Positions 56,436 through 64,000 of a stretch of DNA of 64,000 nucleotides are shown here, piece by piece. Below the pieces are notes generated by a model that worked only from the letters and a program-made list of their open reading frames with translations, was not told the DNA's origin and ran no database searches. Origin of the DNA: Alterluteimonas quercicellularis (lineage in GTDB: Bacteria; Pseudomonadota; Gammaproteobacteria; Xanthomonadales; Xanthomonadaceae); contig NZ_JAIWPR010000002.1 of assembly GCF_021191635.1 (NCBI RefSeq), positions 248,001 to 312,000 on the forward strand, in the 5' to 3' direction. Position 1 is the first letter of the stretch. The number at the start of each line of letters is the position of its first letter. The translations under genes were made by a program, and so were the position numbers.

Positions 56436-58469
56436 ATGGGATCCGGCCGCACCGCCGGTGCCGATGCGACGCGCGACGTCGAACTGCAGGCGCGCCTGAC
56501 CCGCCTGCGCCGCGGCGTGCCGCTGGCCTACCTCGCGCTGGGCATGGCCTGGGTGCTGCTGGGCGACCGCCTGGTCGACGGGCTGTTCGCGGTGGACGCG
56601 GTGCGCGCGCTGCAGAGCGCCAAGGGCGTGCTGTTCGTGGTCCTGACCGCGCTCGGGCTGTACCTGCTGCTGCGCGCGCAGACCGCCGGGCTGGAGCGCG
56701 CGCATGCGCGGGCGGTGGCCTCCGAGCGCCGCTACCGCGCGCTGCTGGAGGCCCATCCCGACCCGACCTGGCTGGTCGACCCGGCCGACGGCCGCCTGCT
56801 CTACCTCAACCCGGCCGCGCGCGCGTTCTTCGGGCTGGACGCGGGACCGGCCGACGCGATCGACCCGGCGCGCCTGCACGGCGCGGCGCCGGGCCCGGAC
56901 CGCGCCGGGGCCGCCGACGGGCTGCGGCGCGTGCGCCTGGCCGACGGCCGCGCGCGCGACGTCGAGCTGCACGCCAGCGAGGCCGAGTACGCCGGCCGCG
57001 GCGCGCGCCTGGTCAGCATGCGCGACCGCACCGAGGCGCTGGAGGCGCAGCGCAGCCGCGCGCAGGCGCTGACGCGGCTGAGCGAGGCGCAGCGCATCGC
57101 GCACCTGGGGTCGTGGGACTTCGATCCCGCCACCGGTACCGGCCACGTCTCCGACGAGACCTGCCGCCTGCTCGGGCGGACGCCGGCGGGCGGCGAGGAC
57201 CGCGACATCCGCGCCCTGCTCGGCGACTGCCTGCCGGACTGGGAGGAACAGCTGGACGCGCTGATGGACGCGGCGCTCAGCGGCGGGGCCGAGATCGACG
57301 TGATCGTGCCGCTGCCCGCGCCCGCGGGCGAGCGGCGGCTGCAGCTGCGCGGCCAGCGGGTCGACGCCGACGGCCACCCGCTGCTGCGCGGCACCCTGCA
57401 GGACGTCACCGAGGCGGAGACGGTGCGCCGCCAGCTGCGCGAGCGCGAGCGCCAGTTCCGCGACCTGATCCACCTGCTGCCCGACGGCGTCATGCTGGTG
57501 GCCCGCGGCCGGGTGCGCTACGCCAACCCGGCCTGCGCGGCGATCTTCGACCACCCGCCGCAGGCGTTGGCCGGCCAGCCGCTGGACGCGCTGGTGGCGG
57601 ACGCGGACCGGCCGCTGATGGAAGCCTGGCTGCGGCAGGCCCACGGCCCGGCGCAGCAGCCGCCGGCGCCCGCGCCGCGCATGCGGCGCCGCGACGGCCG
57701 CCTGTTCGGCGCCGCGCTGGGCGCCAGCCAGGCGCGCTACGAGGGCGAGGCGTGCACCCTGCTGCTGGTGCGCGACCTGACCGAGGCCGAGCGCAGCCGC
57801 GACGCGCTGGCGGCCGGCAACCGCGAACTGCAGGCGATGGCGGCACGCATCTTCAGCGTGCAGGAGGACGAGCGGCGCGCGATCTCGCGCGACCTGCACG
57901 ACGACGTCGGGCAGTCGATCACCGCGATCCGCATGTCGGCGGCCGCGGCGATGGACGAGGACGACCCCGGGCGCCGGCGCGACGACCTCGAGGACATCCT
58001 GGTACTGGCCGACGCCACCCTCGGCCGCCTGCGCGACATCTCCACCCTGCTGCGCCCGCCGCAGCTCGACGCGCTGGGCCTGGAGGCCGCGCTGCGCTGG
58101 CATGCCGACCGCCTGTTCCGCAGCGCCGAGGCGGCGCTGGAACTGGACATCGCGCCGCTGCCGCGGCGGCCGGCGCGGGAGATCGAGCAGGCCTGCTTCC
58201 GCATCGCGCAGGAAGCGCTGACCAACGCGCTGCGCCACGCCGGCGCCGGCCGGGTGACGCTGCGGCTGCAGGGGCACGCGCAAGGCCTGGATCTGCACGT
58301 GGAGGACGACGGCGCCGGCTTCGACCCCGAGGAGGTGGACAAGCTGGGCCTGGTGATCATGCGCGAGCGCGCGCAGCTGGCCGGCGGTGCGCTGCGGGTC
58401 GACTCGGCGCCGCGGCGCGGCACGCGGGTGCAGGCCTCGCTGCCCTACGGGCCGGCCGACGCCGCCTGA
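56436..58469 (+). CDS. PAS-containing sensor histidine kinase (NarX/DesK-type HisKA_3)
   Basis: A 677-residue kinase with two close N-terminal membrane helices (about 28-48 and 63-83) and a short outside loop. Three PAS domains follow (about 95-210, 215-335 and 345-450). The dimerisation/phospho-acceptor segment is ISRDLHDDVGQSITAIRM (H near 488), followed by the LRPPQLDALGLEAAL stretch and ATPase boxes EALTNALRHAGAG and DDGAGFDPEE. No response regulator is adjacent on the same strand; the next gene carries a receiver domain and may be its partner, starting 184 bp downstream. Confidence 0.9.
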   Translation: MGSGRTAGADATRDVELQARLTRLRRGVPLAYLALGMAWVLLGDRLVDGLFAVDAVRALQSAKGVLFVVLTALGLYLLLRAQTAGLERAHARAVASERRYRALLEAHPDPTWLVDPADGRLLYLNPAARAFFGLDAGPADAIDPARLHGAAPGPDRAGAADGLRRVRLADGRARDVELHASEAEYAGRGARLVSMRDRTEALEAQRSRAQALTRLSEAQRIAHLGSWDFDPATGTGHVSDETCRLLGRTPAGGEDRDIRALLGDCLPDWEEQLDALMDAALSGGAEIDVIVPLPAPAGERRLQLRGQRVDADGHPLLRGTLQDVTEAETVRRQLRERERQFRDLIHLLPDGVMLVARGRVRYANPACAAIFDHPPQALAGQPLDALVADADRPLMEAWLRQAHGPAQQPPAPAPRMRRRDGRLFGAALGASQARYEGEACTLLLVRDLTEAERSRDALAAGNRELQAMAARIFSVQEDERRAISRDLHDDVGQSITAIRMSAAAAMDEDDPGRRRDDLEDILVLADATLGRLRDISTLLRPPQLDALGLEAALRWHADRLFRSAEAALELDIAPLPRRPAREIEQACFRIAQEALTNALRHAGAGRVTLRLQGHAQGLDLHVEDDGAGFDPEEVDKLGLVIMRERAQLAGGALRVDSAPRRGTRVQASLPYGPADAA

Positions 58470-58653
58470 ACCGTTCGCCGCGGCGCGCGTCGTGCCCCCT
58501 TGGCGCACCTCGCCGCGGGCAGGGACCGCCGCGGCGCGACGTGGCGACCCGTCGCGCCCGGCCGGCGCCGCCGTGCATCGCCTCGCCGCGCGGGGGGCGC
58601 AAGCGAGCGCATCGCGCGCGCTTGGACCGGTTCAGAGGCCCTAGAATGTCGCC

Positions 58654-60372
58654 ATGCTGCCCCCCGATCTGGACATCCCGCCGCCCCTGCCCCGCCTCGG
58701 CGCCGGGCACCCGGAACTGGCCGCCATGGTGCGCGCGGCGGCCGACGGCGGGCCGCCGCTGGTGCTGCTGCACATCGACATCGAGCATTTCGCCTCGATC
58801 AACCAGAACATGGGCCTGGAGGTCGGCAACGCCGCGCTGCACACCGTTGGCCAGCGCCTGGCCGGGCGCCTGCGCGGCCGCGGCCGGGTGTGGCGGCACG
58901 GCAGCGACGAGTTCGTCGCCGCGGTGGCGCTGGAGGGCGACGCCGAGTCGGCGCAGGCGCTGGCGCAGTCGCTGATCGCCGAGATCGAGCAGCCGCTGGC
59001 GGTGCTGCCCTACACCCTGTTCCTCGGCGCCAAGGTCGGCATCAGCCTGTGCCCGCAGCACGGCACCGACGCCGGCGAGCTGCTGCACCTGGCCGAGAAC
59101 GCGGTGCGCCACGCCTCGCACCTGATGCACGAGCCGGTGCACGTGCACACGGGCGCTGCGACCGAGCGGGTGCAGAGCGAGAGCGCGATCGCCCGCCAGA
59201 TCGTCGACGCGCTGCCCAACGGCGAACTGCGCCTGCGCTACCAGCCCAAGATCAGCGCGCGCGACGGCCGCGTGGTCGGGATGGAGGCGCTGGTGCGCTG
59301 GCAGTCGCCGGTCCTGGGCCTGCTGCTGCCCGAGCGCTTCCTGCCCACCGCCGAGCGGCTGGGGGTGATCGTGCAGATCGGCGACTGGATGCTGAAGCGG
59401 GTGATCGCCCAGGTCCGGCACTGGCGCGAGCAGGGCTTCGACGACTTCTTCGTCGCGGTCAACGTATCCACCCTGCAGCTGCTGCAGCCGCATTTCGTGG
59501 ACCGGCTGCTCGGGCAGATGCAGCAGGCGGGCCTGCCGATGTCGTCGATCGTGCTCGAGGTCAACGAGAGCGCGCTCAACAACAACGCGCAGGCGGTGTT
59601 CCAGGCGATCAGCGCGCTGCGCCACGAGGGCATCGGCCTGACCCTGGACAACTTCGGAACCGGCGACGCCAGCCTGGGCGCGCTGGTGCGCTACCCCGCC
59701 GACGTGCTCAAGATCGACCGCAGCTTCATCAACGCCGCCCCCGCCGGCAGCCGCGAGACCGCGATCGTGCGCGCGATGATCGCCATGGGCCACCAGCTCG
59801 GCATGAAGGTGATCGCCAACGGCGTGGAGACCGAGGCCCAGCTGGGGTTCCTGCGCCGCGCCGACTGCGACTGCTTCCAGGGCTACCTGTTCGGCGAGCC
59901 GATGAGCGCGGAGGGCGCCGGCCAGGCGCTGCGCCGCCGCTACCTGCGGCCCGAGCTGTTCACCGCCAGCAAGCCGGACCGCACCCTGCTGCTGGTCGAC
60001 GACGAGGAGAACGTGCTGCGCTCGCTGGTGCGCCTGTTCCGCCGCGACGGCTACCGCATCCTGGCCGCGGGCAACGTACGCGACGCCTTCGGCCTGCTGG
60101 CGACCAACGAGGTGCAGGTGATCCTGTCCGACCAGCGCATGTCGGAGATGGACGGCACCGAGTTCCTCGGCCGGGTGAAGATGCTCTATCCCGACACCAT
60201 CCGCCTGGTGCTGTCGGGCTACACCGACCTGGCCACCGTGACCGACGCGATCAACCGCGGCGCGATCTATCGCTTCCTGACCAAGCCGTGGGACGACCAC
60301 GAGCTGCGCGAGCACATCCGCCAGGCCTTCCGCACCTACGACACCCAGCGCACCCGCGAACCCGCCCTGTAG
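58654..60372 (+). CDS. GGDEF-EAL-receiver protein with degenerate catalytic motifs
   Basis: A 572-residue protein: GGDEF-like domain (1-165) with the signature changed to HGSDEF, EAL domain (about 175-425) and a C-terminal receiver (about 440-560). The EAL domain keeps MEALVRW and KIDRSF, but DDFGTG reads DNFGTG and AEGVE reads ANGVE, both changes at metal ligands, and ELTES reads EVNES. Neither synthesis nor hydrolysis of cyclic-di-GMP is likely; a phosphorylation-gated binding effector is more plausible. The receiver keeps the acidic pair (LLVDDEENV), the phospho-acceptor D in VILSDQRMSEMDG and K in FLTKPWDD. A C-terminal receiver is the reverse of the common order. Confidence 0.88.
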   Translation: MLPPDLDIPPPLPRLGAGHPELAAMVRAAADGGPPLVLLHIDIEHFASINQNMGLEVGNAALHTVGQRLAGRLRGRGRVWRHGSDEFVAAVALEGDAESAQALAQSLIAEIEQPLAVLPYTLFLGAKVGISLCPQHGTDAGELLHLAENAVRHASHLMHEPVHVHTGAATERVQSESAIARQIVDALPNGELRLRYQPKISARDGRVVGMEALVRWQSPVLGLLLPERFLPTAERLGVIVQIGDWMLKRVIAQVRHWREQGFDDFFVAVNVSTLQLLQPHFVDRLLGQMQQAGLPMSSIVLEVNESALNNNAQAVFQAISALRHEGIGLTLDNFGTGDASLGALVRYPADVLKIDRSFINAAPAGSRETAIVRAMIAMGHQLGMKVIANGVETEAQLGFLRRADCDCFQGYLFGEPMSAEGAGQALRRRYLRPELFTASKPDRTLLLVDDEENVLRSLVRLFRRDGYRILAAGNVRDAFGLLATNEVQVILSDQRMSEMDGTEFLGRVKMLYPDTIRLVLSGYTDLATVTDAINRGAIYRFLTKPWDDHELREHIRQAFRTYDTQRTREPAL

Positions 60373-60446
60373 GAGCGCGCTGGCGCGCGAAGCTCTTTCT
60401 CGCAGCGCCCATGGAGCAAGAACATCGCGCGCGAGCGCGCTCCTGC
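60370..60446. repeat. REP-like inverted palindrome pair
   Basis: TAGGAGCGCGCTGGCGCGCG (60370-60389) and the inverse CGCGCGCGAGCGCGCTCCTG (60426-60445), 36 bp apart. The first copy begins with the TAG stop codon of the preceding gene. It is the closest match to the family consensus among the three pairs in the window and lies between convergent genes. Confidence 0.7.
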
Positions 60447-60495
60447 GTGATCCCCGATGCGCGCGCCCGCACCGCGACCGGCGCGACGGCGCGCC

Positions 60496-61707
60496 TCAGG
60501 CGCCGCGCGGCGGCTGGCGCACGGGCAGGATCACCTTGAAGCGGCTGCCCGCGCCGGGCGCGCTGTCGACCTCGATGCGGCCGTGGTGCTTGGCGACGAT
60601 GCCGTAGGAGATCGACAGGCCGAGCCCGGTACCGGTGCCCACGGGCTTGGTGGTGAAGAAGGGATCGAAGATGCGCTGCTGCATGTCGGCCGGAATGCCC
60701 GGGCCGTTGTCGGAGACCTCGACCCAGACCATGCCGTCGGCGTGGCCGGTGCGCAGGCCGATCACGCCGCGCTCCTCGATCGCCTGGCCGGCGTTGAGCA
60801 GCAGGTTCATGAACACCTGGTTGAGCTCGGACTGCAGGCACTCGACCATCGGCAGCGTGCCGTACTCGCGCTCCAGGGTGACCTTGTAGCGCAGCTCGTT
60901 CCAGACGATGTTGAGGGTCGACTCCAGGCCGGCGTGGAGGTCGGCGAGCTTCCAGGCGCTGTCGCGCTCGGTGCGCGAGAAGTCCTTGAGGTCGCGCACG
61001 ATCCGGGTCACCCGCTCGATGCCCTGCCGCGACTCGGTCATCAGCTGCGGCAGGTCGCGGCTGATGAAGTCGATGTCCAGGCGCTCGCGGGTGGTGTCGA
61101 TCTCGGCCTGCATCGCACGCGGGTCCGGCGAGTGCAGCGCGCGCTCGTAGACGTCGATCAGCGCGAACAGGCTGCTCAGGTACTCCTGCAGGCTGGCCAG
61201 GTTGGAATGCACGTAGCCGATCGGGTTGTTGATCTCGTGCGCCACACCGGCGGCGAGCTGGCCGATCGAGGCCAGCTTCTCGGCCTGCAGCAGCTTGGCC
61301 TGCGCCGCGGTCAGGCGCACGTTGAGCTCCTCGTGCCGGCGCAGCAGCTCCTGGTCGCCCTCGCGCACCAGCCCGGGGTCCTGCAGCAGCAGCAGGAAGC
61401 GGCCGTCGTGCTCGTCGAGCACGTACAGGCGCGCGGCCAGCATGCGGCCCTCGCCGAACGGCAGGTAGTCGTTCCATCGGCCCTCGTCGCGCGCCTGCGG
61501 CAGCGCGTGCGGCGGCAGCAGGTCCTCGATGCGGGCGTGGGCGTCCGACCACAGCGGGTGCGAGCGGCACAGCACCTGCGCGGCGGGGTTGGCGTAGACG
61601 AGGCGGCCGTCGCCGGCGTAGAGCAGCACGCCCTCCTGCAGGCGGCACAGCGCGGCGGCCAGCAGGCCGGCGGAAGGCGTCGGGAAATCCTGGAACGGTG
61701 GCGTCAC
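60496..61707 (-). CDS. Cytoplasmic PAS sensor histidine kinase
   Basis: A 403-residue soluble kinase. One PAS domain (about 15-115: LQEGVLLYAGDGRLVYANPA), a coiled-coil linker (RRHEELNVRLTAAQAKLLQA), the phospho-acceptor AAGVAHEINNPIGYVHSNL (H near 157), and an ATPase domain with NQVFMNLLLNAGQAI, DNGPGIPADMQQRIF and GTGLGLSISYGIV. The acceptor sequence places it with NtrB/DctB-like kinases. No cognate regulator is adjacent; the receiver-containing GGDEF/EAL gene is convergent, 123 bp away. It lies 68 bp downstream of flgN on the same strand. Confidence 0.9.
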   Translation of the reverse strand: MTPPFQDFPTPSAGLLAAALCRLQEGVLLYAGDGRLVYANPAAQVLCRSHPLWSDAHARIEDLLPPHALPQARDEGRWNDYLPFGEGRMLAARLYVLDEHDGRFLLLLQDPGLVREGDQELLRRHEELNVRLTAAQAKLLQAEKLASIGQLAAGVAHEINNPIGYVHSNLASLQEYLSSLFALIDVYERALHSPDPRAMQAEIDTTRERLDIDFISRDLPQLMTESRQGIERVTRIVRDLKDFSRTERDSAWKLADLHAGLESTLNIVWNELRYKVTLEREYGTLPMVECLQSELNQVFMNLLLNAGQAIEERGVIGLRTGHADGMVWVEVSDNGPGIPADMQQRIFDPFFTTKPVGTGTGLGLSISYGIVAKHHGRIEVDSAPGAGSRFKVILPVRQPPRGA

Positions 61708-61775
61708 GGAGACCGGCGGGTCGTGGGCGTCCGCCGCATTCTACGGAATCGCCGCCGCGGCGAACGCGGCGCCGG

Positions 61776-62123
61776 TCAAGCCACGGCGAGTTCGCGCGGC
61801 CCCAGGCTGCGCTCGGCGCGGCCGCTGGCGTCGTAGGCGGGCGCGCCCTCGCTGCGGCCCAGGTGGCGCAGCGCCCAGTTGATCTCGCGGCGGCGGCGCG
61901 CCAGCAGCGCGCCGTTGGCGCGGTTGAGCTCGGCGAGCTCCGCCAGCGGACCCGCGATGTCGCCGGCGCGCGCGTCCGCCGCGCGGCCCTCCAGCTCGCG
62001 CAGCGCGACCAGCTTGGCCTGGGTCGAGCGCATCAGCGCCTCGACGTCGTGGCCGAGCAGCGCCTCGCGCTCGTCGGCCAGCGCCACGGCCAGGCGGTCC
62101 AGGCTGGCGGCGGCGTCGCTCAT
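61776..62123 (-). CDS. flgN: Flagellar export chaperone FlgN
   Basis: A 115-residue helical protein matching the FlgN family, the chaperone of hook-filament junction proteins FlgK and FlgL. It has a leading coiled coil (LDRLAVALADEREALLGHDV) followed by STQAKLVALRELEGRAA and LNRANGALLARRRREINWAL, a FlgN-type pattern. Sequence conservation in this family is low, so the call leans on position: its start overlaps the stop of flgM by four bases (ATGA), and flgA is next upstream. Confidence 0.82.
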   Translation of the reverse strand: MSDAAASLDRLAVALADEREALLGHDVEALMRSTQAKLVALRELEGRAADARAGDIAGPLAELAELNRANGALLARRRREINWALRHLGRSEGAPAYDASGRAERSLGPRELAVA

Positions 62124-62434
62124 CGGCCGCCGAGCCGGGCGTCGAGGTCGAGCATCGCCGAGGCGATGGCCTCGGGGTCGACGCGGTAGGTGCCGGCCGC
62201 CAGCGCCTCGCGCACGGCCTGCACCCGGGTCTGGTCGACCGCCGGCTGCGCCGTCAGCTCGCGCTGCATGGCCTGCAGGCCGGCGGCCTCGCCGGTCAGG
62301 CGCAGGCTGTCGCCGGCGGCCGCCGCCTCGACGGGCTTGTCGCGGTCGTCGCCCGCGCGGGCGACCTGGCCGCCGAGCGCGCCGGCACCGCGCAGCGCGG
62401 CCGGCGGCGGCAGGCCTTCGATCTTGTGGCTCAT
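62120..62434 (-). CDS. flgM: Anti-sigma-28 factor FlgM
   Basis: A 104-residue protein that holds FliA (sigma-28) until the hook is finished and FlgM is exported. The N-terminal half is disordered and Ala/Gly/Pro-rich; the C-terminal half has the FlgM signature VDQTRVQAVREALAAGTYRV and PEAIASAMLDLDARL. The N-terminal MSHKIEGLPP also resembles relatives. It overlaps flgN by four bases. A 256-bp gap containing a hairpin array separates it from flgA. Confidence 0.9.
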   Translation of the reverse strand: MSHKIEGLPPPAALRGAGALGGQVARAGDDRDKPVEAAAAGDSLRLTGEAAGLQAMQRELTAQPAVDQTRVQAVREALAAGTYRVDPEAIASAMLDLDARLGGR

Positions 62435-62506
62435 GGCAGGGGTCCTCGCATGGCAGCCGTGAAAGGGGACGTTGCCGGTATCGGCCGGCCCCGCCGGGTC
62501 TTTAGG

Positions 62507-62685
62507 GAAGGTCTGAACAAGTCCATCCATGGACTTGTTCAGACGCCGCCAGTCCGGCACGTGTCCGGACTGGCTCACGCAGATCAATCACTTGCGTGAT
62601 TGCCTGCGGGCAAACCCTCCTGGTTTGCGGAACCTCTGAACTATGTTCAGAGGTTCCTCAGGGCACATGTGAAGAAGGTCTTCAC
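62507..62685. repeat. Array of six consecutive hairpins, MITE-like
   Basis: Six perfect inverted repeats stand side by side: 62511-62544 (16-bp stem GTCTGAACAAGTCCAT, 2-nt loop), 62549-62573 (CCAGTCCGG), 62585-62602 (CAATCAC), 62610-62628 (GCAAACC), 62631-62655 (11-bp stem AACCTCTGAAC, loop TAT) and 62669-62685 (GTGAAGA). The outer hairpins have related ends: GGAAGGTCTGAACA on the left and, inverted, GGAACCTCTGAACA on the right (12 of 14 identical), like terminal inverted repeats of a small non-coding mobile element. There is no reading frame and no T-run. It fills the flgM-flgA gap. Confidence 0.75.
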
Positions 62686-62690
62686 GCGAC

Positions 62691-63344
62691 TCAGCGCCCC
62701 ACCAGGATATCGCCGTCGGCGCCGACCACGCCCTGCACCACCCGGCGCGAGGAGAGGTTCTCGGCGCTGACCCGCTCGCGCTCGCCGGCGTCGCCCAGCG
62801 CGCGGCCGGCCATGCGCACCTCGACGCCGCCGCGGCGCGAGACCAGCGCCACGGCATCGCCGCGGCGCACCAGCCGCGGCGCGACCAGGTCGTTGGCGGT
62901 GAGCACGCTGCCCGCCGCCAGGGTGCGGCGCGCGACGCGGCCCTCGGCCTCGGCGGGGTCGGCCAGGGCGACGCCCGCGATCCGGCCGGCGTCGCGGCGC
63001 TCCACCGCGAACATGTCCGCCGAGACCGGCTCGCCCGCCGCCACCCCGCGCGAGAGCACCAGCACCGCCTGGCTGCGGCGCACCCGCACCGGCACGAACA
63101 GGCGCCAGCCCGCCGGGCAGCTCACCTCCACGGTGCCGGCGCCGGTGCGCTGCGCCTGCAGCGGCTGCGCGCAGCGCGGCATCCGCAGCGCCGGATCGAG
63201 GGTCGCCTCGGGCTCCCCCGCCTCCACCGCGGCCAGCGCCGCGGCGCGGATCGCCTCCACCGGCTGGAAGCCATCCTGCGCCGCCGCCGGCAGGGCGAGC
63301 GACAGGAACAGCGGCAGCAAGCGGCGGAAGCGTGTGGGCGGCAT
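62691..63344 (-). CDS. flgA: Flagellar basal body P-ring assembly chaperone FlgA
   Basis: Periplasmic chaperone for P-ring protein FlgI. The 217-residue precursor has a signal peptide (RRLLPLFLSLALPAAAQDGF), the N-terminal half with a cysteine pair (CAQP...CPAGW) and the SAF domain at the C-terminus: VLVLSRGVAAGEPVSADMFA, VARRTLAAGSVLTANDLVAP and RGGVEVRMAGRALGDAGERE. These are typical of FlgA. It is divergent from cheV with a 91-bp gap, the usual arrangement, and upstream of flgM-flgN. Confidence 0.93.
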   Translation of the reverse strand: MPPTRFRRLLPLFLSLALPAAAQDGFQPVEAIRAAALAAVEAGEPEATLDPALRMPRCAQPLQAQRTGAGTVEVSCPAGWRLFVPVRVRRSQAVLVLSRGVAAGEPVSADMFAVERRDAGRIAGVALADPAEAEGRVARRTLAAGSVLTANDLVAPRLVRRGDAVALVSRRGGVEVRMAGRALGDAGERERVSAENLSSRRVVQGVVGADGDILVGR

Positions 63345-63435
63345 GGCGGTCGCGATGGTCGTGTCCCCGCCCCGTGCAAGCCGCGTGCCGCGGGCGCGCG
63401 CTCAAGCGAGCCCGCGCCGGGCCGATACCGCCGGC

Positions 63436-64000
63436 ATGTCGCAGGATCTGCTCGACCGCATCGACCAGCGCACCCGGCTGGCCGGCCACAACCGGCTGGC
63501 GCTGCTGCTGTTCCGCCTCGGCGGGCGCCAGCTTTTTGGCGTCAACGTGTTCAAGGTGCAGGAAGTGCTGCGGCGCCCGCCGCTGTTCCGGGTGCCCGGC
63601 CTGCCCGCGCAGTTCTCGGGCGTGGCCGACGTGCGCGGGCGCAGCGTGCCGGTGCTGGACCTGGGCCTGGCGATCGGCCACCCGGAGCGGCGCAGCGGCG
63701 ACCTGCCGGGCTACCTGGTGGTGACCGAGTTCAACCGCTCCGTGCAGGGCTTCCTGGTCGGCGACGTGGAACGCATCGTCAACATCGCGGTGTCCGAGAT
63801 CCAGCCGCCGCCGGACCTGGGCGCGGAGGGCGGCTACCTGACCGCGGTCACCCGCTACCAGGGCGAGCTGATCCAGGTGATCGACGTCGAGAGCGTGCTG
63901 GCCGACATCTCGCAGGCGCGCATGGACGCCGACCTCCCGCCCGAGTACGCGCTGCCGCCGGGCGCGCCGCCGATGCAGGTGCTGGTGGTGGACGACTCAC
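63436..64000 (+). CDS. cheV: Chemotaxis protein CheV (3' end cut by window edge)
   Basis: A CheW-like coupling domain followed by a receiver. 188 residues are in the window: MSQDLLDRIDQRTRLAGHNR, then the CheW fold (LLLFRLGGRQLFGVNVFKVQ, FSGVADVRGRSVPVLDLGLA, VQGFLVGDVERIVNI) and the first residues of the receiver (MQVLVVDDS) at the very end. CheV links chemoreceptors to CheA and its receiver tunes this coupling. It is divergent from flgA, as in Xanthomonas and relatives. Confidence 0.94.
   Translation, partial: MSQDLLDRIDQRTRLAGHNRLALLLFRLGGRQLFGVNVFKVQEVLRRPPLFRVPGLPAQFSGVADVRGRSVPVLDLGLAIGHPERRSGDLPGYLVVTEFNRSVQGFLVGDVERIVNIAVSEIQPPPDLGAEGGYLTAVTRYQGELIQVIDVESVLADISQARMDADLPPEYALPPGAPPMQVLVVDDS

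Noticed and set aside
62511-62544. 16-bp hairpin as a simple flgA terminator
   Set aside because: No T-run follows on the minus strand and five further hairpins adjoin it, so a repeat element explains it better.

Overview
This window looks like the chromosome of a very GC-rich gammaproteobacterium of the Lysobacterales/Xanthomonadaceae type (Lysobacter, Luteimonas or a close relative). Support comes from the strong GC bias, the divergent ppsA/ppsR pair, the DUF1249 gene, the ftsK-lolA-rarA block, the flgA/cheV divergence, dispersed palindromic REP-like repeats and a Xanthomonad-type filamentous prophage. No taxonomic search was possible, so the genus is an inference.

Layout. 1-9.2 kb: housekeeping (ppsA, ppsR, DUF1249, a lipoprotein methyltransferase coupled to an amino-acid permease, tRNA-Glu and tRNA-Ala, and a MerR/CopA copper-efflux operon with a readable MerR-type promoter). 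9.24-16.57 kb: a complete inovirus (filamentous phage) prophage integrated into the chromosomal dif site, which implies that this is the replication-terminus region. 16.6-17.0 kb: a small XRE regulator. 17.1-29.3 kb: one minus-strand gene cluster that reads as a class III lanthipeptide system. It has a 47-residue precursor too short for most gene callers, a three-domain LanKC synthetase, an ABC exporter, an adaptor/ATPase/ADOP-like permease efflux module, and an NtrC/NtrY-type sigma-54 two-component pair. Sigma-54-like promoter elements lie upstream of the precursor and of the efflux module. 29.8-31.9 kb: a divergent tandem-LuxR-domain regulator and two genes of unknown function. 31.9-46.1 kb: core genes (aldo/keto reductase, UbiB-family kinase, rarA, lolA, a serine hydrolase, ftsK, ald, trxB, FemAB-like, aat, infA). 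46.2-51.7 kb: clpA-clpS and the coupled NUDIX-mnmA-hflD group. 51.8-61.7 kb: signal transduction (chemoreceptor, two GGDEF/EAL proteins with degenerate active sites, two histidine kinases). 61.8-64 kb: flagellar flgN-flgM-flgA and the start of cheV, with a compact array of six hairpins between flgM and flgA.

How the genes work together. In the lanthipeptide cluster LanKC would phosphorylate, eliminate and cyclise Ser/Cys residues of LanA. The ABC exporter would move the product out, and the adaptor/ATPase/permease set is a candidate for self-protection or export across the envelope. NtrY/NtrC would switch the locus on through sigma-54. No leader peptidase is encoded nearby. In the prophage, the XerC-side half of dif lies inside the reading frame of a phage DNA-binding protein, so integration swaps that protein's C-terminus and splits a phage operon. 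FtsK, encoded about 30 kb away, would normally act on this same dif site.
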